From Treponema sp. (GTDB lineage: Bacteria; Spirochaetota; Spirochaetia; Treponematales; Breznakiellaceae): a DNA stretch of 35,296 nucleotides. Every line of letters starts with the position of its first letter. Position 1 is the first letter of the stretch. Where the stretch lies: assembly GCA_031266175.1 (NCBI GenBank), contig JAISBN010000140.1:1-35296 (forward strand). The letters run 5' to 3'. Under the pieces are notes generated by a model. That model was not told the origin of the DNA. It made no database searches and worked only from the letters and a program-made list of their open reading frames with translations. Made by a program: the position numbers and the translations under genes. Shown one piece after another: positions 7,601 through 16,468 of the stretch.

Positions 7601-7694
7601 CAAGTGGTCTACCCCCGGCGGGATTTAGTTAACGCGGGATTGATACCCGCCCGGACAAATCGCGTACTTCGGGAATATCGGAATAATTAATTTT

Positions 7695-8129
7695 TCATTC
7701 CAATATTACTATAGAAAGGTATTGTACCACACCTCTAAAAACAACAAGCGCCATTTTATGTTGTCCCGATAATTTCCAGGAAAGCGTAAACCCTTCACCG
7801 ATGCTTGCGCCGGTTTCAGGATCTGCCTGATGGACCTGAGAAAAAAACTGGGAACCATCTTGAAGTGTCTGGGAGCTAAAACACATATATTCTATTGGCA
7901 TCGATCCGTCATTGAAATTTATATAAAACGCCATAGCCCCAGTATCAAAAAGAGCCATGTTAAACGATTCAAACCGGCTTAACATATCGGTTAATCTTCC
8001 TTCGCCTGGATCACGGTATAAGAACTGTTCACATTTATTTGACGAAAACGTATTCGTCATTTGCTGCGCCTCAAGGGAAAAAGCGGCAAACAGTATCATT
8101 ACAAACACAAAACATCTTTTGCTTTTCAC
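7695..8129 (-). CDS. Small secreted protein of unknown function
   Basis: This 144-residue protein has an N-terminal signal peptide (KRCFVFVMILFAAFSLEAQQ, cleavage after the AQ region). The start is GTG, with GGAGG 8-9 bases upstream. The mature part is polar with aromatic residues (MAFYINFNDGSMPIEYMCF; FTLSWKLSGQHKMALVVF) and looks like a beta-rich periplasmic or surface domain. No family is recognised. It lies in an AT-richer island with two other small secreted proteins on the same strand, but its signal peptide differs from theirs. Presence in a cluster of exported proteins suggests an envelope or host-interaction role; that is inference. Confidence 0.75.
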   Translation of the reverse strand: MKSKRCFVFVMILFAAFSLEAQQMTNTFSSNKCEQFLYRDPGEGRLTDMLSRFESFNMALFDTGAMAFYINFNDGSMPIEYMCFSSQTLQDGSQFFSQVHQADPETGASIGEGFTLSWKLSGQHKMALVVFRGVVQYLSIVILE

Positions 8130-8210
8130 ATACAGCCTCCATTTATTTGATTCGCAGGCGGGTACATACCCAGGAACCAGCCTTTACCGCTAGTCCTGGT
8201 TGACCCTTCA

Positions 8211-8226
8211 CCCCGATAAAACGGGG
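8211..8226 (-). terminator. Small hairpin between secreted-protein genes
   Basis: CCCCG, a six-base loop (ATAAAA on the plus strand), then CGGGG lies downstream of the gene ending at 8242. A run of seven T precedes it on the minus strand but none follows, so it is not a standard terminator. Confidence 0.35.
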
Positions 8227-8241
8227 CATTATCCAAAAAAA

Positions 8242-8586
8242 TTACAGCCAGGACATAACCACAACAGATATAATAGCGCCTCCCCGTGATTCCTGACTGA
8301 ATTGCCTAACCGCGGACATATTTGGCTGGACATCAACATTATAATAAAGGGTATGTCCATTATTAAACCTTATTTGAAGCTGCAGCATACGGAATTCACT
8401 GCCATCATTCCTGACAAATACAACCTGATCATTGTGCTGAATTGTAACATTAGGCGCCGGATACGGAGTCGGAGCATTAGACGGCTGATATGGATTTGGG
8501 GACCAATTACCTGTCGATTGTGCAAAAACAGCACCCGTGCCAACAATCACGAGCAGCAAAAAAGCCGCTAACAGTTTCTTTTTCAT
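8242..8586 (-). CDS. Small secreted protein, paralogue A
   Basis: This is a 114-residue protein starting MKKKLLAAFLLLVIVGTGAVFAQ, a standard signal peptide with cleavage after AQ. The mature region is about 91 residues: a Pro-rich start (NWSPNPYQPSNAPTPYPAP) followed by a likely beta-sandwich (VTIQHNDQVVFVRNDGSEFRMLQLQIRFNNGHTLYYNVDVQP). The gene at 9039-8734 shares signal peptide, spacing and the pattern RxLxLxIxFxxG...YxVxVQP, so they are paralogues. GAGAGG lies before the ATG. The upstream region (8587-8686) is also shared. Function is unknown; secreted to periplasm or surface. An in-frame extension to 8664 exists but would add an unlikely charged N-terminus. Confidence 0.8.
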   Translation of the reverse strand: MKKKLLAAFLLLVIVGTGAVFAQSTGNWSPNPYQPSNAPTPYPAPNVTIQHNDQVVFVRNDGSEFRMLQLQIRFNNGHTLYYNVDVQPNMSAVRQFSQESRGGAIISVVVMSWL

Positions 8587-8686
8587 AACAAACCTCTCTT
8601 CTTTTTTCCCTTTCCAGGGTCTTCGTTTAATTACCCTACGGTAATTTATATACGCCGTTAACATATACGCCTATCATGCGCGTATC
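8587..8686 (-). promoter_or_regulatory. Duplicated upstream region with inverted repeat, copy A
   Basis: This block closely matches 9040-9150 upstream of the paralogue. It contains the perfect inverted repeat ATTACC (8630-8635) / GGTAAT (8640-8645), then TATATACGCCGTTAAC and ATGCGCGTATC. Conservation of a non-coding palindrome in both copies suggests a shared operator or promoter. Confidence 0.55.
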
Positions 8687-8693
8687 GAACACA

Positions 8694-8725
8694 GATACTA
8701 CCCCGGCAAAAACCGGGGTAGTATC
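8694..8725 (-). terminator. Strong hairpin downstream of paralogue B
   Basis: GATACTACCCCGG (8694-8706) pairs perfectly with CCGGGGTAGTATC (8713-8725) around a 6-base loop. It follows the stop of the 9039-8734 gene and lies in front of the paralogue A promoter block. No U-tract follows on the minus strand. Confidence 0.65.
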
Positions 8726-8733
8726 TAAAGAAT

Positions 8734-9039
8734 TCAGGACCAACCAACAATCGTCACACTTTGAACTTTCTTTGGATGAAAAACTCTTCTTACACTGTCT
8801 CTTCTATTACTTGGCGTAGGCTGAACAGTAACATACCAAGTATCACTTGTCCCATCCTCGAATTTAATCCAAAGATCAAGAGTGCGTGACTCATTACTGG
8901 AATTGCTAATGTATACTTCCCAACTATTAGGGGTTCTAATTGTAATACCAGGTGGAGGTCCCGGGCTCCATTGGGCAAAAACCAAACCTGCGCCAACAAT
9001 CACGAGCAGCAAAAGGGTTACCAACATTCGTTTTTTCAT
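8734..9039 (-). CDS. Small secreted protein, paralogue B
   Basis: This 101-residue protein starts MKKRMLVTLLLLVIVGAGLVFAQ, nearly the same signal peptide as the 8586-8242 gene. The mature 78 residues contain WSPGPPPGITI, then RTLDLWIKFEDGTSDTWYVTVQP and end VTIVGWS. The pattern matches paralogue A (end VVVMSWL), but mature sequence identity is low while the promoter and signal-peptide DNA are highly alike. A beta-sandwich fold is likely. GAGAGG precedes the ATG. No database family is recognised. The pair looks like a recent duplication with fast divergence of the exported domain. Confidence 0.8.
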   Translation of the reverse strand: MKKRMLVTLLLLVIVGAGLVFAQWSPGPPPGITIRTPNSWEVYISNSSNESRTLDLWIKFEDGTSDTWYVTVQPTPSNRRDSVRRVFHPKKVQSVTIVGWS

Positions 9040-9150
9040 ACAAACCTCTCTTCTTTATTTTCCTTCATTCAGGATCTTCGTTTAATTACCATACGGTAAT
9101 TTATATACGCCGTTAACGTATACATCATGTACGCTCCCATGCGCGTATCC
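9040..9150 (-). promoter_or_regulatory. Duplicated upstream region with inverted repeat, copy B
   Basis: This block is homologous to 8587-8686. It has ATTACC (9085-9090) / GGTAAT (9095-9100). The four-base centre differs from copy A by one base, while both arms are conserved, as expected of a binding site or RNA stem. Confidence 0.55.
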
Positions 9151-9248
9151 GCATATCCGTCCCGTTCATTGCTCCATCGGCGCCTCCCTCCTTCTTCTTG
9201 CTTTAGGCCGCTGTAACCACTGCCTGTCCATCAAAAGGCGGACAGGGT

Positions 9249-9273
9249 GGAGTTTTTGCAAAGCAAAAACTCC
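9249..9273 (-). terminator. Second hairpin downstream of the 9967-9302 gene
   Basis: GGAGTTTTTGC (9249-9259) and GCAAAAACTCC (9263-9273) form a perfect 11-base stem with an AAA loop. It follows the stop-spanning hairpin at 9277-9308, giving two hairpins in tandem. Confidence 0.6.
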
Positions 9274-9276
9274 GAT

Positions 9277-9308
9277 CCCATAATCCGCCACGGATGGCGG
9301 ATTATGGG
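9277..9308 (-). terminator. Perfect hairpin that contains the stop codon
   Basis: CCCATAATCCGCCA (9277-9290) and TGGCGGATTATGGG (9295-9308) form a 14-base perfect stem with a 4-base loop. The TAA stop of the minus-strand gene (9304-9302) lies inside the stem. Confidence 0.7.
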
Positions 9309-9967
9309 ACGATAGCCGAGAAAATCTCGCTAAAGTTGCCCTTCTTCATCGCGTTGGTTTCCCAGCGGACGGCGTAGTAAACGCGCTTGCCCCGCTGATC
9401 CTCGTCAAACGTAAGTTCCAGGGGACTTTTCGTTGCGAAAGCCGAGTGGATCAGTTCCGCCAGCTTCGTGGGGGGCGTATCGCTGATAACCCAGACCAGC
9501 TCCATACCGTGCACGTCCCTCGGCTTACCCCAGCGCTTCATGTTCGCCCGGCGAAAGCGGAAACGCAGCACCCGGGGCAGGGGCGTCTGGGCTTCCACTT
9601 CGGGGATGTCCCCGGGTATGGGTACCGGCGTGGGATGGGTGTCGTGGTTGGGGATGTGCATGGCCGTCCTATCCTCGTCCGTTACCGGGGGGAAGCGCAG
9701 ATACTGGTTAACAAAGGCCCGGATAGCCTTTTTGGACGCCCTTTTCGCGTCGTTCTTGGCCTCCTTGTCCACCTGGGTGTAGGGCCCGGACATTTTGGCG
9801 TACGCCGTATACCAGGCCCCGTACACGTCCGCAATGGCGGTGAGCACCGCCTGGGGGATGTGGGTCCATTCCGGCGTACCCCCGGAACATTTCTTGGTAA
9901 CGTACTGGACCATAAACTTAAAAAACTGGTCAAAAACCGGGTCGATCAGAGCAAGATAGTCTCCCAT
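9302..9967 (-). CDS. Conserved-type protein: helical N-terminus plus fibronectin-like C-terminus
   Basis: This is a 221-residue protein without signal peptide. Residues 1-95 are helical (DPVFDQFFKFMVQYVTKK through KKAIRAFVNQYL). A linker of TDEDRTAMHIPNHDTHPTPVPIP follows. The C-terminus (about 128-221) looks like a small beta-sandwich ending RGKRVYYAVRWETNAMKKGNFSEIFSAIVP. Short proteins of this design occur in many gut and host-associated bacteria, without known function as far as I know. GGAGG lies 7 bases before the ATG. The stop codon is inside a perfect hairpin, followed by a second hairpin. It is read alone; upstream is a long repeat-rich gap. Confidence 0.8.
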   Translation of the reverse strand: MGDYLALIDPVFDQFFKFMVQYVTKKCSGGTPEWTHIPQAVLTAIADVYGAWYTAYAKMSGPYTQVDKEAKNDAKRASKKAIRAFVNQYLRFPPVTDEDRTAMHIPNHDTHPTPVPIPGDIPEVEAQTPLPRVLRFRFRRANMKRWGKPRDVHGMELVWVISDTPPTKLAELIHSAFATKSPLELTFDEDQRGKRVYYAVRWETNAMKKGNFSEIFSAIVP

Positions 9968-10073
9968 AGATAAACCTCCATAAATAATGATTAAAAGAGC
10001 TCTTGCGGCGGGTAAAAAAACTTCTGCGGTAAGGAAAAGAACTTACGCGGCGGTAATTCCTAGTAAACCCATC

Positions 10074-10096
10074 GGGGGGGGGGGTGGGGGTGGGGG
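10074..10096 (+). repeat. G-tract (G11-T-G5-T-G5)
   Basis: Eleven G, T, five G, T, five G. It could form a G-quadruplex and is prone to slippage and to sequencing error. It lies 107-129 bases upstream of the 9967 start codon. Confidence 0.85.
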
Positions 10097-10140
10097 TAAT
10101 TCCTTGCTATATAAGGAGTTACGGTGCCGTTAGATGTTAT
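10095..10140. repeat. Dispersed repeat, GTAAYTC family, copy A
   Basis: It matches 22406-22451: GGTAATTCCTTGCTATATAA then GGAGTTACGG and GCCGTTAG. It contains its own stem, TAATTCCTT with AAGGAGTTA. Both copies directly follow a run of G. Confidence 0.7.
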
Positions 10141-10250
10141 ATCCGGGGTAAAGCCGGGCGAAACCTTCGCCGTTACCCCGCTTCCAAAGCCTGCACTTAG
10201 CATAGATTTACGGTACCACAGAGCAGAGAGCTTGTCAATTGCCCAAAAAT

Positions 10251-10381
10251 CAACCACGACGAACCTTCGGTTCGCCCTCGCGGACAGAACGGACTTTTAA
10301 TTTCAAATTTATATTTTGTCCGTGTTTTTCCGTATGGTCCGTGGTAAATTCTTCGTAAGGTCCACACCTGTCCGTGTGGTT
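10251..10381. repeat. Dispersed intergenic repeat, copy 2 (CACGGAC family)
   Basis: It contains CGAACCTTCGGTTCG (10260-10274), as in copy 1, and the GTCCGTGTTTTTCCG...GGTCCGTGG block (10318-10350), as in copy 3. It ends at the azlD stop codon. Confidence 0.75.
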
Positions 10382-10786
10382 AAACCCCGGCGCTGATAAG
10401 GTGTTCAAGCAGCATGTACAGAGCCGTTCCGCAAAATATGCTCACCAGGGCGTTGCGTTTCCAGATATGCAGAACCGCCGTACAGAGCGCGGCGGCGAGG
10501 GGGGCAATTGCGTCAAGCGGCGGGAATCCCGCCGCCTTGACCGGCCCGGCGAGGGAGTTGACGGCAAGAACCGTCATGGCCGCGGGCGGGGCAACTTTTT
10601 CCACAAAGCCAAGGAAAGCCGTTAAGCCCGCGTCCTTTGCCGGGCCGGGATCGTCCGCCGTTCCGTCTGCCCCGGATCCGGCGGAGCCGTTCTTCCGTTT
10701 ATCCCCGAAAAGGATGAACGGAAGAGCCCGGCAAAAAAAGATCACCGCCCCCAAAACGACGGTGTACAGCAGGGCGGTTCCGGCGC

Positions 10787-10793
<7 letters not shown>
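10380..10793 (-). CDS. azlD: Branched-chain amino-acid transport protein AzlD
   Basis: This 137-residue membrane protein has about four hydrophobic helices (LLYTVVLGAVIFFCRALPFILFG; AMTVLAVNSL; PLAAALCTAVLHIWKRNALVSIFCGTALYMLL). CRALPF and the HIWKRNALVSIFCGTALYM end are typical of AzlD. AzlD is the small partner of AzlC in exporters of branched-chain amino acids and their analogues. A charged insert (KRKNGSAGSGADGTADDPGPAKD) makes it longer than the usual 100-110 residues. It overlaps the azlC stop by 7 bases, so it is translated with azlC. Confidence 0.9.
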
Positions 10794-12942
<2,149 letters not shown>

Positions 12943-13000
12943 GAAAAACGGGAATCTCCGGCTGCGCCCGCGAAGCGGGCGGCGGGGTAAAGCCTAAAGA

Positions 13001-13026
13001 TAGACCTAACCCCATTTGGTGGACAC
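13001..13026. mobile_element. Solo terminal-repeat-like sequence related to the IS3 end at 35179
   Basis: TAGACCTAACCCCATTTGGT, then GGACAC, aligns with TGGACTTTACCCCATTCGGT, then AGACAC, at 35179-35204, with few mismatches. No transposase is near. It looks like a scar or decayed end of the same IS family. Confidence 0.5.
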
Positions 13027-13089
13027 AGCGGCGTCCTTGGCAAGAGTCCGCTCACGGTTCGCGGGAGGCCCTTCGGGCGCTGTTTTTTC

Positions 13090-13118
13090 TTTGCAAAGCG
13101 CCAAAAAAACAGTACCAT
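13090..13118 (+). promoter_or_regulatory. Promoter of the CYTH gene, leaderless type
   Basis: TTTGCA (13090-13095) and TACCAT (13113-13118) are 17 bases apart, with the ATG 7 bases after the -10. No Shine-Dalgarno is present. Confidence 0.45.
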
Positions 13119-13125
13119 AGCCCCC

Positions 13126-13815
13126 ATGGGGAAACACACCGAAATAGAACTGAAAGCCCGGGTCCGAGGCTGGCGGGACTGCCGCCGCAGGCTGACGGAA
13201 CTGGCCGGCGGGGGCGTTCCTTTGTTCAAGGACGATGCATACTGGTTCCCCGCCGCGCCGCCGGCGGCCCCGGGCCTGCGGGTCCGGAGGGATCGGCATA
13301 CCGGGGCGGACGGACAAACCGCGGAACATACCCTGGTAACCGGTAAAACAAAAAAACGACGGGACGGTATAGAAATAAACGAGGAACGTGAATGTGAGGT
13401 CAGCGACGGCGCCGTCTTTGAGGAACTCCTGGAAAGGCTGGGGTTGGAAAAGCGGATCAGCAAACGCAAAACAGGCTGGGTCTGGCGGTACGGCGGCATC
13501 AGTGCCGAGCTGGTCCGGGTAAGCGGCAGCGCCGGTTTTAACGGAACCGGCGGCCCGGAAACGCCGGATTCCGCCGGGACAACAAAAGACCTGGGCTGGT
13601 TCCTGGAACTGGAGATCCTGGCCGGTCCCGATGGTCTCGACAAAAGTGACGGCAGCCCCGACAAAGGCGCTGATTGCGTCGGCGAAACCCCCGCGGCGGC
13701 CGGGCGGCGGCTTCTGGATCTGCTGGCAAAAGCCGGCGTCGGCGAAGCGGAAATAGAAAGCCGGTACTATTCGGAGCTGCTTACCGGCGTTACCCGCCGG
13801 GACGGCGTTGTTTAA
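13126..13815 (+). CDS. CYTH-domain protein (class IV cyclase/triphosphatase type)
   Basis: This is a 229-residue protein. Glu6, Glu8 and Lys10 form the ExExK signature of the CYTH tunnel fold (TEIELKAR). Other family blocks follow: KDDAYWF, LRVRRD, TLVTGKTKKR, IEINEERECEV, KRKTGWVWRY, WFLELEIL and ESRYYSELL. CYTH enzymes bind triphosphates and metal; members are adenylate cyclases (CyaB), thiamine triphosphatases or polyphosphatases. The long Cys-Trp pattern does not decide which. Two low-complexity inserts (about 130-145 and 165-185) lengthen it. The stop shares TTAA with the convergent sugar-kinase gene. Confidence 0.85.
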   Translation: MGKHTEIELKARVRGWRDCRRRLTELAGGGVPLFKDDAYWFPAAPPAAPGLRVRRDRHTGADGQTAEHTLVTGKTKKRRDGIEINEERECEVSDGAVFEELLERLGLEKRISKRKTGWVWRYGGISAELVRVSGSAGFNGTGGPETPDSAGTTKDLGWFLELEILAGPDGLDKSDGSPDKGADCVGETPAAAGRRLLDLLAKAGVGEAEIESRYYSELLTGVTRRDGVV

Positions 13816-14759
13816 GACTCCCTGATGACCCCGGGTTTAAGGAATCCGGCGTTCAGGCCGCCGCAGCGTACTCCCCGGGCAACGGCCTCCCCGAAGGGAA
13901 GGCCGTCGTCCAGGGCCGCGGCCAGGCCGGCGGTAAAGGCGTCGCCGGAACCGATGGTATTTACCGGCGGGACCGCATCCACCGGACATTCGGCAAAGCC
14001 GCCGGGGCCCGCCGTATACCACACCGGGCGCTTTCCCCGGGAAAGGACAATGTCCGTGCCGAACCGTTCCGCCATGTCCAGGGCCAGGGCGGTAATCCGC
14101 TCCCGGACCCCCTTTTCGTCCCCGGAGAGTTCGCCCAGTTCCTTGAATTCCGGGGCAAAGGTATCGGCGAATTCAAAGAGGTTCGGTTTAATCACATTGG
14201 GCCTGAAGGGAAGGCTCCGCTTAAGATCCTCCCCCCGGACATCCAGGATGATCCGCCTGTCTTTTTCCCTGGCCCGCCGGGTCATTTCGGGGACCATGGC
14301 CTCCGAATAGCCCCGGGCCTTGGTACCGGAGATGATCACCGTCCCCGCCTCTTCCAGGAGCTTGTCGTAAAGTTCCAGCATCCGTTCTTCCGTACCGGCC
14401 GCGACCGGTTCCCCCTCTTCCACCAGTTCCGTCACGGTCCGGTCCTGTTCTTCCCCTCCGGCAATCAGGGTATAGCAGAAACGGACGGCGCTGCCGCTTT
14501 CCGCCCACCGTATGTCAAGGCCGTCCTTTTCGCAGAGGTCCAGAAAGAGAGGACCCAGGCTGCCCCCCAGCTGGGTCAGGTGGATAACCCTTTTCCCCAG
14601 ATGGGTCAGCACCCGGCTTACGTTGATCCCCTTCCCCGAAGCGTCCAGCCGGTGCCGGGCGGTACGGTTAACCTTGTCGGGGAGGATCTTTGAAAAACAG
14701 AGGGTCTTTTGCAGCGTGGGATTCATGCAGACCGAAAGGAAAGCCGGGTCTTTTTTCAT
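13812..14759 (-). CDS. PfkB-family sugar-phosphate kinase (1-phosphofructokinase type)
   Basis: This is a 315-residue protein. It has the PfkB N-terminal CMNPTLQKTL, the substrate motif ASGKGINVSRVL (about 40-51), and the C-terminal signature NTIGSGDAFTAG with catalytic Asp273. This set fits the 1-phosphofructokinase/tagatose-6-phosphate kinase subgroup, which makes fructose-1,6-bisphosphate or tagatose-1,6-bisphosphate. No PTS or fructose genes are nearby, so the substrate is undecided. GGAG lies before the ATG at 14759; an in-frame ATG at 14783 would overlap the divergent gene's promoter. The gene end overlaps the CYTH stop. Confidence 0.9.
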   Translation of the reverse strand: MKKDPAFLSVCMNPTLQKTLCFSKILPDKVNRTARHRLDASGKGINVSRVLTHLGKRVIHLTQLGGSLGPLFLDLCEKDGLDIRWAESGSAVRFCYTLIAGGEEQDRTVTELVEEGEPVAAGTEERMLELYDKLLEEAGTVIISGTKARGYSEAMVPEMTRRAREKDRRIILDVRGEDLKRSLPFRPNVIKPNLFEFADTFAPEFKELGELSGDEKGVRERITALALDMAERFGTDIVLSRGKRPVWYTAGPGGFAECPVDAVPPVNTIGSGDAFTAGLAAALDDGLPFGEAVARGVRCGGLNAGFLKPGVIRES

Positions 14760-14767
14760 GGCTCCAC

Positions 14768-14795
14768 TGTACAAGAAATGCAACGGTGATACAAT
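14768..14795 (+). promoter_or_regulatory. Promoter of the dCMP deaminase gene, leaderless type
   Basis: TGTACA (14768-14773) and TACAAT (14790-14795) are 16 bases apart, with the ATG 7 bases later. No Shine-Dalgarno is present. Confidence 0.45.
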
Positions 14796-14802
14796 ACGTA
14801 CA

Positions 14803-15300
14803 ATGGAACACCAGGAAACCCTTTACCGCCGTCCCAGCTGGGACGAGTACTTTATGGAAGTCTGCGAGGCAATTTCCAAGCGGGCCACCTGCGGCCGGGG
14901 AAGGTCGGGCTGCGTCATCGCCAAGGATCACCAGATCCTGGTAACCGGCTATGTGGGAGCCCCCGCGGGACTTCCCCACTGCGATGAGGCGGGGCACCAG
15001 CTTAAACAGATGATCCACGAAGACGGCTCCGTAACCACCCACTGCGTCAGAACGGTCCACGCCGAGCAGAACGCAATCTGCCAGGCCGCCAAACGGGGCA
15101 TCGCCATCGAGGGAGCCACCCTGTACTGCCGCATGACCCCCTGCAGAACCTGCGCCATGCTGATCATCAATTGCGGCATTATCCGGGTAGTCTGCCAGCG
15201 GCGCTACCATGACGCCGCCGATTCGGAAGCGATGTTTGTCAGGGCAAAGATCAGGCTTGAATATGTTACCGGTGAAGTACAGGAATACGAAAAACAATAG
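14803..15300 (+). CDS. dCMP deaminase-like cytidine deaminase
   Basis: This 165-residue protein of the CDA superfamily has zinc and catalytic residues His86-Ala-Glu88 (VHAEQNA) and Cys114/Cys117 (TPCRTC). SGCVIAKDHQILVTGYVGAPAGLPHC and the end RRYHDAADSEAM fit the dCMP deaminase/ComEB family. This enzyme makes dUMP from dCMP, the precursor of dTMP. ATG 14803 gives the normal start; ATG 14758 in the same frame would overlap the divergent kinase gene. The -10-like TACAAT 7 bases before the ATG implies a leaderless mRNA. Confidence 0.92.
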   Translation: MEHQETLYRRPSWDEYFMEVCEAISKRATCGRGRSGCVIAKDHQILVTGYVGAPAGLPHCDEAGHQLKQMIHEDGSVTTHCVRTVHAEQNAICQAAKRGIAIEGATLYCRMTPCRTCAMLIINCGIIRVVCQRRYHDAADSEAMFVRAKIRLEYVTGEVQEYEKQ

Positions 15301-15309
15301 TCCGAAAGG

Positions 15310-16317
15310 CTACAGGGTCATCCGGTACTTCAGATAAATTTCTTCCAGGGTTTTGTGGGGGCCCGGAGCGTTCAGGTGCTTGCGGAACAGCGCCGTTTCC
15401 CTCCGGTCAATGTAAAAGTCATAGATAAGCCTGGGGTCCGAACCGTTTATCACGCTGTACGCGGGGGTGTTGCCCAGATAGGAACGGATCTCGGCGGCAT
15501 TGGCAGCGCTGATGCCGAAGCGCTTAAGCCTGGTCCTGACCGAAATCAGTTCTTCAAAAGAAAGGCCGAATAAAAATTCATCCAGCGCCCACTTTGTTTC
15601 CTCGGTGGTGGTCTGGTTTACCAGAAAATCATGCCAGTCCTCTTCCAGGTCTATGGAAAGACGGAACAGTTCGCTGGTTCCGTCCATGGTTCCGAAGCTG
15701 GGGGGCGATTCGTTCCTGGCTTTCCACAGGGCCTCCAGGGAGCTCAGGTGCCGGATCATCGCGGGTTCCGCTCCCGAATCCCAGAGGGAAATCAGTTCGT
15801 CCGCCATGCGGATTTTGATCTCCTCGGGGAAGGAAGGTTCGTCCAGGCATGAAAAATAAACGTCCTCCCCCATAATCGTAAACATGATGGAGTAGATCAC
15901 GGAACGGATCGACGCGTAGAGCGGCAAATCGGGTTTAAGGACCTTACACAGCAGGGAAAAGGTGTGAAACTTGGTTACCAGAAAACTGCGTACAGCCTGG
16001 ATCCGGGCGGGGATGCGAAGCAGGTGGGAGGAAGGGGCAAGTCCTACCAGGGCCTTGATCAGCTGCTGCTCGGTCCGGACATAACCCCGCAGGATCTGGC
16101 TTTCCCTGATGGAAGGATAGAGGGCGATTGTTTTTCCGAACGACCGGAGACAATCAAAGCGCTCCCTGACAATCTTCGATTCCGCGGGATTTTCCACATC
16201 AAGCAGGGCTTCCGCTTCCTGAACCAGGGACGCTTCATGATCCGTTAAGAAAAGCGCCGTCTGGCCGGACGGACACGGAACGCAAATTTCCCCGCCTGAT
16301 GCCGTACCGTATGGCAT
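15310..16317 (-). CDS. Protein of unknown function (335 aa)
   Basis: This is a 335-residue, mostly helical protein without signal peptide or membrane helix. It has stretches such as EEIKIRMADELISLWDSG and EETKWALDEFLFGLSFEELISVRTRLKRFGIS. A Cys pair near the N-terminus (EICVPCPSGQ) is isolated. No family is recognised. It could be a treponeme-specific cytoplasmic protein, but that is not shown. A good promoter (TTGAAT-17-TATCTT) ends 9 bases before the ATG, without a Shine-Dalgarno. It is divergent from the flagellar operon; the two promoters are about 70 bases apart. Confidence 0.8.
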   Translation of the reverse strand: MPYGTASGGEICVPCPSGQTALFLTDHEASLVQEAEALLDVENPAESKIVRERFDCLRSFGKTIALYPSIRESQILRGYVRTEQQLIKALVGLAPSSHLLRIPARIQAVRSFLVTKFHTFSLLCKVLKPDLPLYASIRSVIYSIMFTIMGEDVYFSCLDEPSFPEEIKIRMADELISLWDSGAEPAMIRHLSSLEALWKARNESPPSFGTMDGTSELFRLSIDLEEDWHDFLVNQTTTEETKWALDEFLFGLSFEELISVRTRLKRFGISAANAAEIRSYLGNTPAYSVINGSDPRLIYDFYIDRRETALFRKHLNAPGPHKTLEEIYLKYRMTL

Positions 16318-16326
16318 GATATAACT

Positions 16327-16355
16327 AAGATACCGCGAATTCCCGGAGAATTCAA
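16327..16355 (-). promoter_or_regulatory. Promoter of the 16317-15310 gene
   Basis: On the minus strand TTGAAT (16355-16350) and TATCTT (16332-16327) are 17 bases apart. Nine bases lie between the -10 and the ATG. Confidence 0.5.
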
Positions 16356-16421
16356 GGCGGGCGGGCTTTCGGGCCGGGTTTTGTTGTGAGGTATTACGGC
16401 GGGCTTACTGATTACCGGCCC

Positions 16422-16451
16422 TTGACCGATACTTAAAAGGTAACCCATAGT
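16422..16451 (+). promoter_or_regulatory. Flagellar operon promoter (sigma-70 type)
   Basis: TTGACC (16422-16427) and CATAGT (16446-16451) are 18 bases apart. Here the start codon is 17 bases downstream and has a GGAGGGG Shine-Dalgarno, unlike the leaderless starts. No TAAA-N15-GCCGATAA (sigma-28) box is seen. Confidence 0.5.
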
Positions 16452-16468
16452 AAAAGCGGAGGGGAACC

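Larger units (their letters stand above)
9968..10379. other. Repeat-rich intergenic region (412 bases), no gene seen
   Basis: The gap between the 9967 start and azlD holds a G-run, two different dispersed repeats and a strong hairpin (GGGGTAA near 10145 with TTACCCC near 10172). The only frame of note (10257-10060, minus) is made from repeat sequence. Confidence 0.7.

Noticed and set aside
10060-10257. 65-residue minus-strand frame ending PHPHPPPRWVY
   Set aside because: It is made of the G-tract, dispersed repeat and a hairpin, without a Shine-Dalgarno or a plausible protein pattern.
14758-14802. Longer dCMP deaminase start at ATG 14758
   Set aside because: It would overlap the start of the divergent kinase and cover its own promoter; the family alignment fits the later ATG.
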